This document shows, piece after piece, positions 24,532 through 34,083 of a DNA stretch of 64,000 bases. The notes below the pieces were generated by a model. It saw only the letters and a list, made by a program, of their open reading frames with translations, was not told the DNA's origin and made no database searches. Source of the DNA: Algoriphagus sp. (GTDB lineage Bacteria > Bacteroidota > Bacteroidia > Cytophagales > Cyclobacteriaceae); the NCBI GenBank assembly GCA_018336015.1, contig JAGXQZ010000026.1, positions 1-64,000 of the forward strand, read 5' to 3'. The stretch's first letter is position 1; each line of letters opens with the position of its first letter. A program made the position numbers and the translations under genes.

Positions 24532-26082
24532 TTACTTACTCAACACCACACTGGAATTAGCTCCCAGAGTCAGTTTCCCGGATTGGATTTCTCCTTTACC
24601 CAAGGTGAAAAGAGCAGTATCAAATCCCTCGGGAAGGTCGATTACAGACTCTGTCCCTCCGACGTTGTGAACGATGAAGAGTTCCTGCTCGGCGGTTTTT
24701 CGGTGATAAGCCATGATCTCCTTGGGATAGGCTGTCTTACTCAGTTCTAAACTTCCTACCGCCAAGGCTGGATAGGAATTTCGTAAGGCGATCAGATTTT
24801 TGTAATGATTGAAATAGCTGGTTGGATCCTTTCGCTGAGCTTCAAGTGGAGTCACCGTCGCATCGGTACTGTACTTGGCAGCAATCCAAGTAGGCCGAGC
24901 TGAATCTTTGGCTTGAGCGTCCCAAAGGAAAGGCTCGCGAATATTCTCGTCCGGCTTCAGTCCTAGCATGCCGATTTCCTCACCATAATAGAGGTAAGGC
25001 GCTCCAGGCATGGTCAGCAGGATCGCACTTGCCTGCTTGTACTTGGCAGGATCTTCCTTCAAGTCATTTAGCAATCGAGGCTGATCGTGATTGGAAGAGA
25101 AAATCGCATCGATAAAGTTGGGCGTGATGCCTTGGTAAAAGTCCAAAACCTCTTTTTGCTTTTGCAACAGCAATTGGCCATCACCGGAATTCAGCGATTC
25201 GATCAGGGTGTAATGAAAGTCAAAATTGAACAAGGCCGGTAGTCCGGGCAGGTAAGGCGCCACGATTTCCTTTTTGTCATACACCTCTCCTACCAAATAC
25301 ACATCCGGCTTGATGGCTTCCATCTTGGCGCGGAACTCCTTCCAAAAGGCGTGATTGTCCAACGGTCTATCATCCGGAAAAATATGCTTGGCGGCATCCA
25401 GTCGGAAACCGTCCACGCCTACTTCCTCCAGCCAAAAACGTCCGATATCATAGATTTCTTCCCTCACTTTAGGATGGTCAAAGTTCAAATCAGGCATTCC
25501 TCCCCAGAAAAATCCGTAGTAGTAATCCTCCCCCTGTCCCGGGTCATGCCACTGACGAATATTGTCTGAGTCGAGGGTGATGACTTTTTTGTCCAAAAAT
25601 GCCGCAATGGTATCCTTTTGAGCCCAAACATAGTAATCCCGAAACTCATTGTCTCGACCGGATTTGGAGGCTTGAAACCAAGGATGCTCAGTAGAAGTGT
25701 GATTGATGATCATGTCGATCACGATCTTGATGTCACGCTTGTGAGCTTCCTCGAGTAGTTTTTTGAAATCATCCATCGTGCCATAGTCCGGATGCACGGC
25801 CTTGTAATCAGTCACATCGTACTTGTGGTAAGTCGGCGAAGGCATGATAGGCATAAACCAGATCGCATTGGCGCCGAGATCTTTGATGTAATCCAGCTTT
25901 TGGGTCACGCCATTGAAGTCACCGATTCCGTCGCCATTGGAGTCATGGAAAGATTGGACAAAAATCTCGTAGGTGACGCCTGCTTGAGGCCAGTAGTTTT
26001 TGACTTCGGGAGTGGTTTTGGACTGGCAGGAAGCCAAAATTGTTAGTGCTGCCAAACTGCTTGCGATCAGGATATTTTTCAT
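24532..26082 (-). CDS. GH13 alpha-amylase family lipoprotein
   Basis: About 516 residues from the ATG at 26082 (MKNILIASSLAALTILASCQ), with a clear lipobox ILASC, so it is a membrane-anchored lipoprotein. The GH13 barrel shows region I DMIINHTSTEHPWF, region II GFRLDAAKHIF (nucleophile Asp), region III VGEVYD (acid/base Glu) and region IV SSNHDQPR. A C-terminal beta domain follows (about 440-516). It cuts alpha-1,4-glucans or maltodextrins. The start at 26109 is rejected because it lies inside the hairpin at 26099-26129. It sits 69 bp downstream of fba in the same direction, with that terminator-like hairpin only 17 bp before its ATG. Confidence 0.92.
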   Translation of the reverse strand: MKNILIASSLAALTILASCQSKTTPEVKNYWPQAGVTYEIFVQSFHDSNGDGIGDFNGVTQKLDYIKDLGANAIWFMPIMPSPTYHKYDVTDYKAVHPDYGTMDDFKKLLEEAHKRDIKIVIDMIINHTSTEHPWFQASKSGRDNEFRDYYVWAQKDTIAAFLDKKVITLDSDNIRQWHDPGQGEDYYYGFFWGGMPDLNFDHPKVREEIYDIGRFWLEEVGVDGFRLDAAKHIFPDDRPLDNHAFWKEFRAKMEAIKPDVYLVGEVYDKKEIVAPYLPGLPALFNFDFHYTLIESLNSGDGQLLLQKQKEVLDFYQGITPNFIDAIFSSNHDQPRLLNDLKEDPAKYKQASAILLTMPGAPYLYYGEEIGMLGLKPDENIREPFLWDAQAKDSARPTWIAAKYSTDATVTPLEAQRKDPTSYFNHYKNLIALRNSYPALAVGSLELSKTAYPKEIMAYHRKTAEQELFIVHNVGGTESVIDLPEGFDTALFTLGKGEIQSGKLTLGANSSVVLSK

Positions 26083-26098
26083 AGGTAAATAAGTAAAA

Positions 26099-26129
26099 GA
26101 AAAAGTCACTCATGACAAGTGACTTTTTC
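26099..26129 (-). terminator. Strong hairpin between fba and the amylase gene (terminator or attenuator)
   Basis: A 12-bp perfect stem (26099-26110 with 26118-26129), 7-nt loop, followed on the minus strand by TTTTAC. As a terminator for fba it is textbook, yet it lies within the likely leader of the amylase gene, leaving no room for a separate promoter downstream. Confidence 0.8.
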
Positions 26130-26150
26130 AGAAGGGTAAGGGTAAGCAAC

Positions 26151-27212
26151 TTAGTTTCTTCCCACCGCATTGAGCATATCAAAGGCCAATTCCAATCTTT
26201 TCACAAACTGTTCTTCGCCTTTTCTCAACCAAACGCGTGGATCGTAATATTTTTTATTTGGACTATCCGGACCTTCTGGGTTACCCAATTGTCCTTGCAG
26301 ATAGGCTTCGTTTTTCTTGTAGTAGTTTAGGATTCCTTCCCACATCGCCCACTGCATGTCGGTGTCGATGTTCATCTTGATTGATCCGTAGCTGTTTGCC
26401 TCGCGGATTTCCTCTACCGAAGAACCAGAACCACCGTGGAACACAAAGTTCAAAGGCTTACCTGTCGTACCGTGCTTTTTGTTGATGTAGTCTTGAGAGT
26501 TTTTCAAAATGATCGGCTTCAAGCTCACGTTGCCCGGCTTGTACACCCCGTGCACGTTACCGAAAGCAGCTGCGATGGTAAACAAGTCACTGATTTCTTT
26601 CAGATGCTCGTACGCATAAGCTACTTCCTCAGGCTGCGTATAAAGCTTGGAAGAATCCACGTCAGAATTATCTACCCCGTCTTCTTCTCCACCTGTTACC
26701 CCAAGTTCGATTTCGATCGCCATGTCCAGCTTGGCAAACTCGGTGAAGTACTTCGCTGAAATCTCAATATTCTCATGAAGTGGCTCTTCGGAAAGATCAA
26801 GCATGTGTGAGCTAAACAACGGTCGCTTGTAAGCAGCATGGTACGCTTTTCCCGCCTCAAGAAGGCCATCGATCCAAGGAAGTAATTTCAAAGCTGCGTG
26901 GTCGGTGTGCAAAATCACAGGAACTCCGTAGGCTTCTGCCATCTGATGCACGTGGTGCGCACCGGAAATACCACCTGCGATGGACGCCTGCTGCTTGTCA
27001 TTAGGAAGGCTTTTGCCTGCAAAAAACTGAGCTCCACCGTTGGAAAACTGAACGATCACCGGAGAATTCATCTTTTTGGCTGTCTCAAGCACTGCATTCA
27101 CTGAATTCGTACCGATCACATTCACTGCCGGAAAAGCAAATTCATTCTCCTTTGCGTACGCATAAAGGTCTCTGAGTTCTTCCCCGTACTTTACTCCAGG
27201 TTTAAATTTCAT
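26151..27212 (-). CDS. fbaA: Class II fructose-bisphosphate aldolase
   Basis: A 353-residue zinc aldolase of the E. coli FbaA type. It cleaves fructose 1,6-bisphosphate to DHAP and glyceraldehyde 3-phosphate. Metal and catalytic sites: VPVILHTDHAA (His/Asp, about residues 101-111), IEIELGVTGGEEDGVDNSDV (Glu, about 171-190), AFGNVHGVYKPGNV (His, about 219-232) and NFVFHGGSGSSVEEIREANS (His, about 260-279). NIDTDM (about 288-293) binds substrate phosphate. It follows the GH13 gene (27231) in the same direction. Confidence 0.97.
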   Translation of the reverse strand: MKFKPGVKYGEELRDLYAYAKENEFAFPAVNVIGTNSVNAVLETAKKMNSPVIVQFSNGGAQFFAGKSLPNDKQQASIAGGISGAHHVHQMAEAYGVPVILHTDHAALKLLPWIDGLLEAGKAYHAAYKRPLFSSHMLDLSEEPLHENIEISAKYFTEFAKLDMAIEIELGVTGGEEDGVDNSDVDSSKLYTQPEEVAYAYEHLKEISDLFTIAAAFGNVHGVYKPGNVSLKPIILKNSQDYINKKHGTTGKPLNFVFHGGSGSSVEEIREANSYGSIKMNIDTDMQWAMWEGILNYYKKNEAYLQGQLGNPEGPDSPNKKYYDPRVWLRKGEEQFVKRLELAFDMLNAVGRN

Positions 27213-27230
27213 AGTTTGAGTTAGGTTTGG

Positions 27231-30032
27231 TTATTTTTTAATAAAGCGCTGATGCAGCACCCGCTTGTTGTCAAACGCCTCAAAGATATAAATCCCTGCC
27301 TGAATTTCACTTAGATCAAATCCTAAAATCTGATCGGGCGTCCTGCGCTGTCCGTCAAAAACCAGTCTTCCTGCCATATCCACTACACGGAAAGTAGCTT
27401 CTGTCATGTCTTTAGGCAGCTCCACGTTGAGGGTTTGAGAGGCTGGATTGGGATATACTTTAAAGCCATTGGTATTGACTTCCTCAGGAATTACTGTGAC
27501 AAAGTCTTCTTGCAAAATCCCCTTTTCTGGAGTGGGGAGCTTTTTGCTGGTATAGACCACAAATTCACTTGGGCGGAAACTGACCGTCCTCGAGGTGCCT
27601 GAAAGCGTGATTTCTTCTCCGGTGAAGTAATTGTACCATTTTCCTGCCTTTGGAAAATCGATGGAGATGTTGGTGACTGTATTGAGCCCAAAATTACCGT
27701 GAATCACCACATCCATGTCAGGATGCTCCAATTGAATGGATTTGATGGAAGCACTTAGGTTAAGGGTGGCTTTTGCAGGTGCTGAGAAGACTTTGTGTTC
27801 ACTTTTCAACTTGATCATTTGCTGATATAGCTTAAACAAGCGGAGCCGCTGTGCATCCTGTAAATATTCCCATCGGGTAGGTTTGATTCCCAATCGATCA
27901 TTGTTGAGCTCCAAATCGTAGCCAAATTCACCAAACTGCCAAAGCATCTTAGGCCCCGGAATGCCGAAGTAAAACGCCGTAAGCAACTGATTGCGATTGA
28001 CAGCATTCTCCAAACCTCTCAAATCAATCGGGGAGGTCAGGCCAAAATTTCTGGTCTCCCACATCACCCGCTCCTCGTCATGGGATTCCTGATAGGCAAT
28101 CAGGTGATTTTTACTCCACTGCCTGTTTTTATAATAAGCCCAATCAAGGTTGTCATTATTTCCTTTCGCCATGTTTCGGAAAGCACCATTCATATTTCCC
28201 CAAAACATCAGCCCATAATTGGCCAACTCGGTTTCTTCCAGATTTTCGGACAAATGCTCCAAAATCACATAAGCATCCGGATGATTCGCTTTGATGCGGT
28301 CGTAGATATGCTTCCAGATTTTAATTCTGGAAGCATCGTATTGGGACCATTGCCCTACGTTGTCTCCTGAATTTACCTGAGTAAATCCTTTGGAAAGGTC
28401 AAATCGGAAGCCATCAACTTTGTATTCCGTCAACCAATAATTATTGACCGAATCGACAAAAGCGCGTGTGTATTTGCTCTCGTGGTTAAAATCATACCCC
28501 ACATTGAAAGGGTGCTTGGCCACTCGGTTAAACCAAGGATTATCTTCGGTCGGGGCTCCATAATCCCCGTCATTATACAGACGCACCATGGGATTTTGAC
28601 CAAAAGCATGATTAAGCACCATGTCCAAAATGACCACCATTCCTTTGCCATGCGCTTCATCGATTAGGCGTTTGAGGTCATTTTTGGTTCCGTAATATTT
28701 ATCAGGAGCAAAGAAAAAGGATGGATTGTAGCCCCAAGAAAGATTCCCTTCAAACTCCCCAACCGGCATCAGCTCAATTGCGTTGATGCCAAGACTTTTC
28801 AGGTAATCCAGCCGATCAATCACAGCTTGATAGGTTCTTTTCGAATCAAAATCCCTTACCAATAACTCATACACCACCAATTCCTCAGGCTTAGGTTTGG
28901 CATAAGAAAGGTTTTTCCAAGCAAATGGAGTTTGACCTGTTTGTAGGTAAGTCGCTTGAAACTCGGTCTTTCCTGATGGATATGGTCTGAGACCAGGGTG
29001 TCGGTTTTGGGTAATGATCTCTTGGTCGTTAAAAGGATCCGAGGTCTTGTCGGCATAAGGATCTCCGATGCGGATATCTCCATCGACCAGGTATTGGAAA
29101 ATGTATTCCTGCTGGGGCACCAATCCTGATAGCTTTAGCCAAAAGACTTCCCCATCGGGTGTTTTTTTCATTTGATACTCCGGCAGAACCTTCCAGTCAT
29201 TGAAATCCCCAATGACATGAGCAATGCTCTTTTTAGGGGCTTGGAGGGCCAAAATCACTTCGGTATCTGAAAGGTAATTGATCCCCAATTTGGCTCCCGC
29301 TGGAAGCGCAGCAGTCTCTGAAGCTGCAAAAACCACCAAATTCAGCGATTGAGAATCATTCAACGAGCCACTCACTCCTTTCGCAGTCAGCAGAAAATTA
29401 CCTGCCTGTGTGGCTGTGAAATTGTAAACGAGTTCTTGGGCATTCTTAGCCTCGGCTACTTTTACCCCATCGAGTTCCATGCTCAGGTCAGCAGCTTGGG
29501 AGGCAGCGGCTTTGAATTCGAAGGATTTGCCCACTTCCAGCGAAACCGATGTAGCGGATTGGGGTGAAGTAAAACTCACATCAAAACCCTGCGCAAGGTT
29601 GATGAAAAAGTCAGAGTTGGTAGAAGTCTTTCCTTCTTTGGTTCCGTCAGCATTTCTGAAAACCATCCCCAATCTAAAAATCGTCAGGTTATTGGGATTG
29701 GCAAAAAAGGTGTTGGGAACCAGCTCAAAGGTGTAAATATTTGGCTGACCGGTCACTTTGGTCATTTTTGCGGCTGCAGTGGTCGTACCCCATTGGAAAG
29801 GCACAATGGTCCATGTGGTGGAAGTAGGTCCTCCGGTAACCGCCCCTATGTGGATGTACACGTCGCAATTGCAATCCTTCAGTCCGGTGGTACCTTTCGA
29901 AGCATCGTAGATAATCTTTACAGTGCTGCCCGCATTTGGAATTGCGGGTTCGGTGGTGACTTGCGCAAATGTTGAGGCTAGAGTGCCAAAAAACGCTGAA
30001 AGAACTAGAAAATATCTGGCTATCGGGTTCAT
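27231..30032 (-). CDS. Secreted multi-domain GH13 amylase/pullulanase-like enzyme with T9SS sorting domain
   Basis: About 933 residues from the ATG at 30032 (MNPIARYFLVLSAFFGTLAS, signal peptide ending FAQ). Domains: an N-terminal carbohydrate-binding-like module (about 25-145), an Ig-like stretch (about 155-235), an early-set domain (HVIGDFNDWKVLPEYQ, about 270-340), the GH13 barrel (about 380-740) with DMVLNHAFG, GFRFDLSKGF, VILEHLSE and QESHDEERV, a beta domain, and a C-terminal type IX sorting domain (YPNPASQTLNVELPKD, about 860 onward). The enzyme is therefore exported to the surface by T9SS to attack starch or branched glucans. LacI-type operators lie upstream at 30198 and 30236. The start at 30137 is rejected as lacking a signal peptide. 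Confidence 0.92.
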   Translation of the reverse strand: MNPIARYFLVLSAFFGTLASTFAQVTTEPAIPNAGSTVKIIYDASKGTTGLKDCNCDVYIHIGAVTGGPTSTTWTIVPFQWGTTTAAAKMTKVTGQPNIYTFELVPNTFFANPNNLTIFRLGMVFRNADGTKEGKTSTNSDFFINLAQGFDVSFTSPQSATSVSLEVGKSFEFKAAASQAADLSMELDGVKVAEAKNAQELVYNFTATQAGNFLLTAKGVSGSLNDSQSLNLVVFAASETAALPAGAKLGINYLSDTEVILALQAPKKSIAHVIGDFNDWKVLPEYQMKKTPDGEVFWLKLSGLVPQQEYIFQYLVDGDIRIGDPYADKTSDPFNDQEIITQNRHPGLRPYPSGKTEFQATYLQTGQTPFAWKNLSYAKPKPEELVVYELLVRDFDSKRTYQAVIDRLDYLKSLGINAIELMPVGEFEGNLSWGYNPSFFFAPDKYYGTKNDLKRLIDEAHGKGMVVILDMVLNHAFGQNPMVRLYNDGDYGAPTEDNPWFNRVAKHPFNVGYDFNHESKYTRAFVDSVNNYWLTEYKVDGFRFDLSKGFTQVNSGDNVGQWSQYDASRIKIWKHIYDRIKANHPDAYVILEHLSENLEETELANYGLMFWGNMNGAFRNMAKGNNDNLDWAYYKNRQWSKNHLIAYQESHDEERVMWETRNFGLTSPIDLRGLENAVNRNQLLTAFYFGIPGPKMLWQFGEFGYDLELNNDRLGIKPTRWEYLQDAQRLRLFKLYQQMIKLKSEHKVFSAPAKATLNLSASIKSIQLEHPDMDVVIHGNFGLNTVTNISIDFPKAGKWYNYFTGEEITLSGTSRTVSFRPSEFVVYTSKKLPTPEKGILQEDFVTVIPEEVNTNGFKVYPNPASQTLNVELPKDMTEATFRVVDMAGRLVFDGQRRTPDQILGFDLSEIQAGIYIFEAFDNKRVLHQRFIKK

Positions 30033-30197
30033 GGAAAGGGTACATGATTTCGTTTTGACTTTCTGGCCAATCACAAGTTGGAGAGGACCGTGACCTGATT
30101 TTTTTTGCAAAAAAACTAACCACGCTAGTTCTTGCATCCTTAAAATCCTGATCCAGGCGCAGAAAGAACCTGTAAACTACTTTCGACAAAGGGAACC

Positions 30198-30211
30198 TGC
30201 AAGCGTTTGGA
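30198..30211. promoter_or_regulatory. LacI-type operator-like TGCAAGCGTTTGGA
   Basis: In the 361-bp divergent gap between the GH13 and LacI genes. Fits TGCAAnCGTTTGnA (a CcpA/LacI-family style palindrome with a central CG). It is 166 bp upstream of the GH13 start. Confidence 0.55.
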
Positions 30212-30235
30212 ATTCAAAACCACGGAGAAGCTTTA

Positions 30236-30249
30236 TGCACACGTTTGCG
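30236..30249. promoter_or_regulatory. LacI-type operator-like TGCACACGTTTGCG
   Basis: Second operator-like palindrome 38 bp from the first, with the same CG centre and CGTTTGC right half. It is 145 bp upstream of the LacI start. The remaining gap to 30393 is A+T-rich with a TATCTTTA -7-like element at 30362-30369. Confidence 0.55.
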
Positions 30250-30393
30250 GTGACGATTGCATCAAAAACTTTTTTCCACCTTTGATCCCAAGATTTTTAA
30301 ACTCTGAAAAAATGATCTAAAATCAGCCCAACAAAAACCATCCGACTGTAGGTAATCGTCTTATCTTTAAAGAAAAGTAACCGAAGATTTTTA

Positions 30394-31425
30394 ATGAAGC
30401 TCGAGCAATCCACCATCAAAGACATCGCCAGAGAACTAAACGTATCCTCTTCCACCGTCTCCAGAGCTTTGAAAGACTATCCCGGAATCAGCGATGAAAC
30501 CAAGCGCAAAGTCAAAGAAATGGCCGATAAGCTCAACTACCGGCCTAATGCGATTGCACTTTCTCTCCGAAAAAGCCGATCCTTCACCATAGGGGTAATC
30601 ATCCCCGAGGTGGTCCATTTTTTCTTTTCTACTGTAATCAGCGGAATAGAAGAAGTGGCATTTTCCAGAGGGTACAATGTGATTTTGACCCAAACGAATG
30701 AGAAAATCGCCCGTGAAAAGTCCAGTATCGACACCATGCTTTCCAATCAAATTGATGGTTTTTTGGTGAGTTATTCCAAAGAAACCACGGATTTCGAACA
30801 CTTTTCGAGACTCTTGGACAAAGGCTATCCGATCGTGTTTTTTGACAGAGTTCCCGATATCGAGGGGGCAATACATGTCATCGTGGATGACTACTCGGGA
30901 GCCTACGAGGCAACCAAACACCTGATTCTTCAAGGATATTCCAGAATAGTCCACTTAGCAGGGCCTTCTAATTTGAAGATATCCAAGGAACGGATTCGTG
31001 GCTATCAAGATGCCTTGAGAGATTTTGGAATTGAGACTAACCCGGATTACATCGTCGAAACGCGTACCGATGACGAAGCCCAGAAAATAACAGCGCATCT
31101 TCTGAATACATTGTCACCTCGACCTGATGCCTTTTTTGGAAACAATGACATGGCTGCAGTAGGAGCAATGATGGCCTGCAAAGCCGCCGGCCTCACAGTG
31201 CCCGATCAAATTGGCATCGTGGGATTTAGCAATTGGCAGTTTTGCTCCATGATCGATCCAAGCTTGACATCTGTGGCACAGCCGGGTTCAAGAATCGGCG
31301 CAAAAGCAACGGAGATTTTACTGGACCTGATCGAAAAGAAAATCAATCTCGAGGACTTTGAACCATCTGTGGTATTAGAAACCGAATTATTGATCAGGAA
31401 ATCCTCTGTTAGGATAGAAAAATGA
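30394..31425 (+). CDS. LacI family transcriptional regulator of the glucan locus
   Basis: A 343-residue regulator. N-terminal HTH and hinge: TIKDIARELNVSSSTVSRAL (residues 7-26), DYPGISDETKRKVKEMA, LNYRPNAIALSLRKS. The periplasmic-binding-like effector domain runs from about 62 (TIGVIIPEVVHFFFSTVISG) to 335. Members bind sugars or sugar phosphates and release DNA. It is divergent from the GH13 gene and followed in the same direction by the GH31 and MFS genes; operator-like sites lie on both sides. It probably controls starch/maltose use. Confidence 0.94.
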   Translation: MKLEQSTIKDIARELNVSSSTVSRALKDYPGISDETKRKVKEMADKLNYRPNAIALSLRKSRSFTIGVIIPEVVHFFFSTVISGIEEVAFSRGYNVILTQTNEKIAREKSSIDTMLSNQIDGFLVSYSKETTDFEHFSRLLDKGYPIVFFDRVPDIEGAIHVIVDDYSGAYEATKHLILQGYSRIVHLAGPSNLKISKERIRGYQDALRDFGIETNPDYIVETRTDDEAQKITAHLLNTLSPRPDAFFGNNDMAAVGAMMACKAAGLTVPDQIGIVGFSNWQFCSMIDPSLTSVAQPGSRIGAKATEILLDLIEKKINLEDFEPSVVLETELLIRKSSVRIEK

Positions 31426-31456
31426 TGATTTTCTTGAAAAAATATTTCCTTCCAAT

Positions 31457-31470
31457 TGCAATCGTTTGAA
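31457..31470. promoter_or_regulatory. LacI-type operator-like TGCAATCGTTTGAA
   Basis: Third copy of the TGCAAnCGTTTGnA pattern, in the LacI-GH31 gap, 144 bp upstream of the GH31 ATG. A TAATTTAG -7-like box is at 31571-31578. A 5-bp inverted repeat (CTAGT..ACTAG, 31592-31606) lies in the leader. Confidence 0.55.
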
Positions 31471-31613
31471 TAGGGCAAATTTTTAAATGGAAGGGGATTT
31501 CAGAATATAAAAAAGCCTTCTGCAGTGCACTGAGGCCTGATTTCTGATTTTTATCCTTCACTTTCGTTTCTAATTTAGCATACCACCTACCCTAGTGGTC
31601 AACTAGACAAGAA

Positions 31614-34052
31614 ATGAACGCTACTTCTACTGCCGCAAAAACTTCCAAAAACTCGGCTCGAAACTCCACTTTCGGTGAAATCCTCGAATGGAAATCCAAT
31701 CGAACAGGGCTCGAAGGAAGGAGCAAACGGTCGATTTTTAAAATCACGGTCTATCAAGACGGGATTATCCGAGTTCAGGCGAGTCGAATGGAAAACTTCG
31801 AGCCCAATCCCTATTCCGTGGTCTCATCCCCTGAGCAAACAGCCTTCAAACTCGAAGAGTCTCAGGAGAAGCTAATCTTAAAGACCAACTTGCTTAAACT
31901 GGAGATAGATTTAGCCTCTTTCAGACTCTCCTTTTACGATCAGTCCGGAAAATTGCTCAACCAGGACGATAGCCTTGGCATCTCATGGATTGGCACGGAA
32001 GTAAGCAACTACAAGGAAGTTCAGCTTAATGAGAAGTTTCTCGGTTTGGGAGAAAAGACCGGTAATCTCAACCGATTTGGCAAAGCCTACACCAACTGGA
32101 ATACGGACTACTTCGCATACGGAGTCGGTGACGATCCGCTGTACATGAGTATTCCCTTTTATCTTGGCGTTCACGACCAGGGAGCTTATGGAATTTTCTT
32201 TGACAATACCCATAAGACAGTTTTCAACTTTGGTGCCTCCACCAACCGATTTATCTATTACAGTGCCGAGGATGGTGACATGGATTACTACTTTATCCAT
32301 CAGCCCTCCATGGCGGAGATTATTTCAGCCTATACTTGGCTGACCGGACGTATGCAAATGCCACCCAAATGGGCGCTTGGCTTTCAGCAATGCCGCTATT
32401 CCTACTATCCGGAGTCAGAAGTCTATGCGGTGGCTCAGGGATTTCGGGACAAAAAAATGCCGGCTGATGTGATCTACCTCGACATCCACCACATGGAAGC
32501 TTACAAGGTATTCACCTTTGACGGGGAAAAATTCCCCAATCCCAAAGCCATGATTGCAAGGCTCAAGGAAAAAGGGTTTAAGGTGGTAGTGATCATGGAC
32601 CCGGGTATCAAAACACAAAAAGGATACAGACCTTATGAAGAAGGTTTGGAAAATGGTCTTTTCGTAAACTATCCGGATGGAAAAACCTATGAGGCCCAAG
32701 TATGGCCGGGTTGGTGCGCCTTCCCTGACTTCACCAAAGCTGAAACCCGGACTTGGTGGGCGGAGAAAATGGCCTTTTACACCGAAGCTGGGGTGGATGG
32801 CTTCTGGACAGATATGAATGAACCTGCTTCTTGGGGTCAGTTTACTCCCAATCTGATCGAGTTTGACTACGAAGGTGAAGGAGCATCGCACCGAAAAGCA
32901 CGAAATATCTACGGCATGCAGATGGCGCGAAGTGCGCAGGAAGGTTCAGCCTTTCAAAATCCAGAGAAAAGGCCTTTTGTCCTGACCCGATCCGGATTTG
33001 CAGGGATACAGCGCTATGCGGCTGCTTGGACAGGTGACAATGTGGCTTCCGAAGAGCACATGCTGGCAGGAATTCGATTAGTGAATTCACTGGGTTTGAG
33101 TGGAGTTTCTTTCGCAGGGTATGACGTGGGAGGATTTGCAGGTGAGGCCAGTAAAAGCCTATTTGCCCGCTGGATGAGCATTGGCGCTTTTGCGCCTTTC
33201 TATCGTGCTCACTCCATGATCAACACCAATGACTCGGAGCCATGGGCTTTTGGAGAGGAAGTAGAGGAAATCAGCAGAAACTATATGAAGCTGAGATATA
33301 AACTTTTACCTACGATCTACAGCAAGTTTTACTCTAGCTCAATTACCGGTCTTCCAATCTCAGCTTCCTTAGCAGTAGCCTATTCTCAGGATGAAATGAT
33401 CTACCAAAGTGCCTACCAAAACGAATACCTGTTTTGCGATGCTTTCTTGGTAGCCCCAGTGGAAAGCCACAAGGAAATCACCAAAGTCTACCTCCCGCAG
33501 GGAGAATGGTATTACCTCTATTCGGATCAAAAGCACCAAGGCAATCAGGTGATTTACCAAGATTGCCCGCTCAATTACCTTCCCATCTATGTAAAAGGAG
33601 GTCAGGTTTTCACTATGCAATCTGACATCACGCATACCGAAGAGAATACTGACGGAATCCTAAGTATCGACGTGTATCAAGGTGAGACTGGCTCTGAATT
33701 TATCCATTATGAAGATGCTGGTGAAGGTTTGAACTACCTCGAAGGAGACTTTCACCAGCGCAAAATTCACTACAAACCCGAGCAGCAATCACTAATTTTA
33801 GAGGAAGCGACTGGTTCTAGAAAAAGTGATTTCCACACCATTCGATTGTTTCTCCATAGTTTTGAATCTGACTCCATTGAGGTGAATGGGGAGAAAGAAG
33901 CGCTCCAAACCAGGAACTATGCATTTTTGGAGAGGCTGACCGAGTTTGATCCGCTTCCTGAGCATAATCATCCTTATTTCGAAATCACAAATCTTAAGAT
34001 TCTTGAGTTACCTTATACCTCAGAAGAGATCGTCATTACTAGCCTGATTTAA
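31614..34052 (+). CDS. GH31 alpha-glucosidase
   Basis: An 812-residue GH31 enzyme without a signal peptide, so probably cytoplasmic. N-terminal beta-sandwich (about 20-240; FLGLGEKTGNLNRFGKAYTN at 141-160), barrel (about 245-600) with the nucleophile in DGFWTDMNEPASWG (about 397-410) and the acid/base in WTGDNVASEEHMLAGIRLVN (about 475-494), then two beta domains. It releases glucose from maltose or malto-oligosaccharides. It is followed after 31 bp by the MFS transporter, so the two form a maltose uptake/hydrolysis operon. Confidence 0.94.
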   Translation: MNATSTAAKTSKNSARNSTFGEILEWKSNRTGLEGRSKRSIFKITVYQDGIIRVQASRMENFEPNPYSVVSSPEQTAFKLEESQEKLILKTNLLKLEIDLASFRLSFYDQSGKLLNQDDSLGISWIGTEVSNYKEVQLNEKFLGLGEKTGNLNRFGKAYTNWNTDYFAYGVGDDPLYMSIPFYLGVHDQGAYGIFFDNTHKTVFNFGASTNRFIYYSAEDGDMDYYFIHQPSMAEIISAYTWLTGRMQMPPKWALGFQQCRYSYYPESEVYAVAQGFRDKKMPADVIYLDIHHMEAYKVFTFDGEKFPNPKAMIARLKEKGFKVVVIMDPGIKTQKGYRPYEEGLENGLFVNYPDGKTYEAQVWPGWCAFPDFTKAETRTWWAEKMAFYTEAGVDGFWTDMNEPASWGQFTPNLIEFDYEGEGASHRKARNIYGMQMARSAQEGSAFQNPEKRPFVLTRSGFAGIQRYAAAWTGDNVASEEHMLAGIRLVNSLGLSGVSFAGYDVGGFAGEASKSLFARWMSIGAFAPFYRAHSMINTNDSEPWAFGEEVEEISRNYMKLRYKLLPTIYSKFYSSSITGLPISASLAVAYSQDEMIYQSAYQNEYLFCDAFLVAPVESHKEITKVYLPQGEWYYLYSDQKHQGNQVIYQDCPLNYLPIYVKGGQVFTMQSDITHTEENTDGILSIDVYQGETGSEFIHYEDAGEGLNYLEGDFHQRKIHYKPEQQSLILEEATGSRKSDFHTIRLFLHSFESDSIEVNGEKEALQTRNYAFLERLTEFDPLPEHNHPYFEITNLKILELPYTSEEIVITSLI

Positions 34053-34083
34053 ACCTCTTCCCTACCCCACTAACCCACCCAAA

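Noticed and set aside
30033..30137. N-terminal extension of the secreted GH13
   Set aside because: It would bury the signal peptide that begins at 30032.
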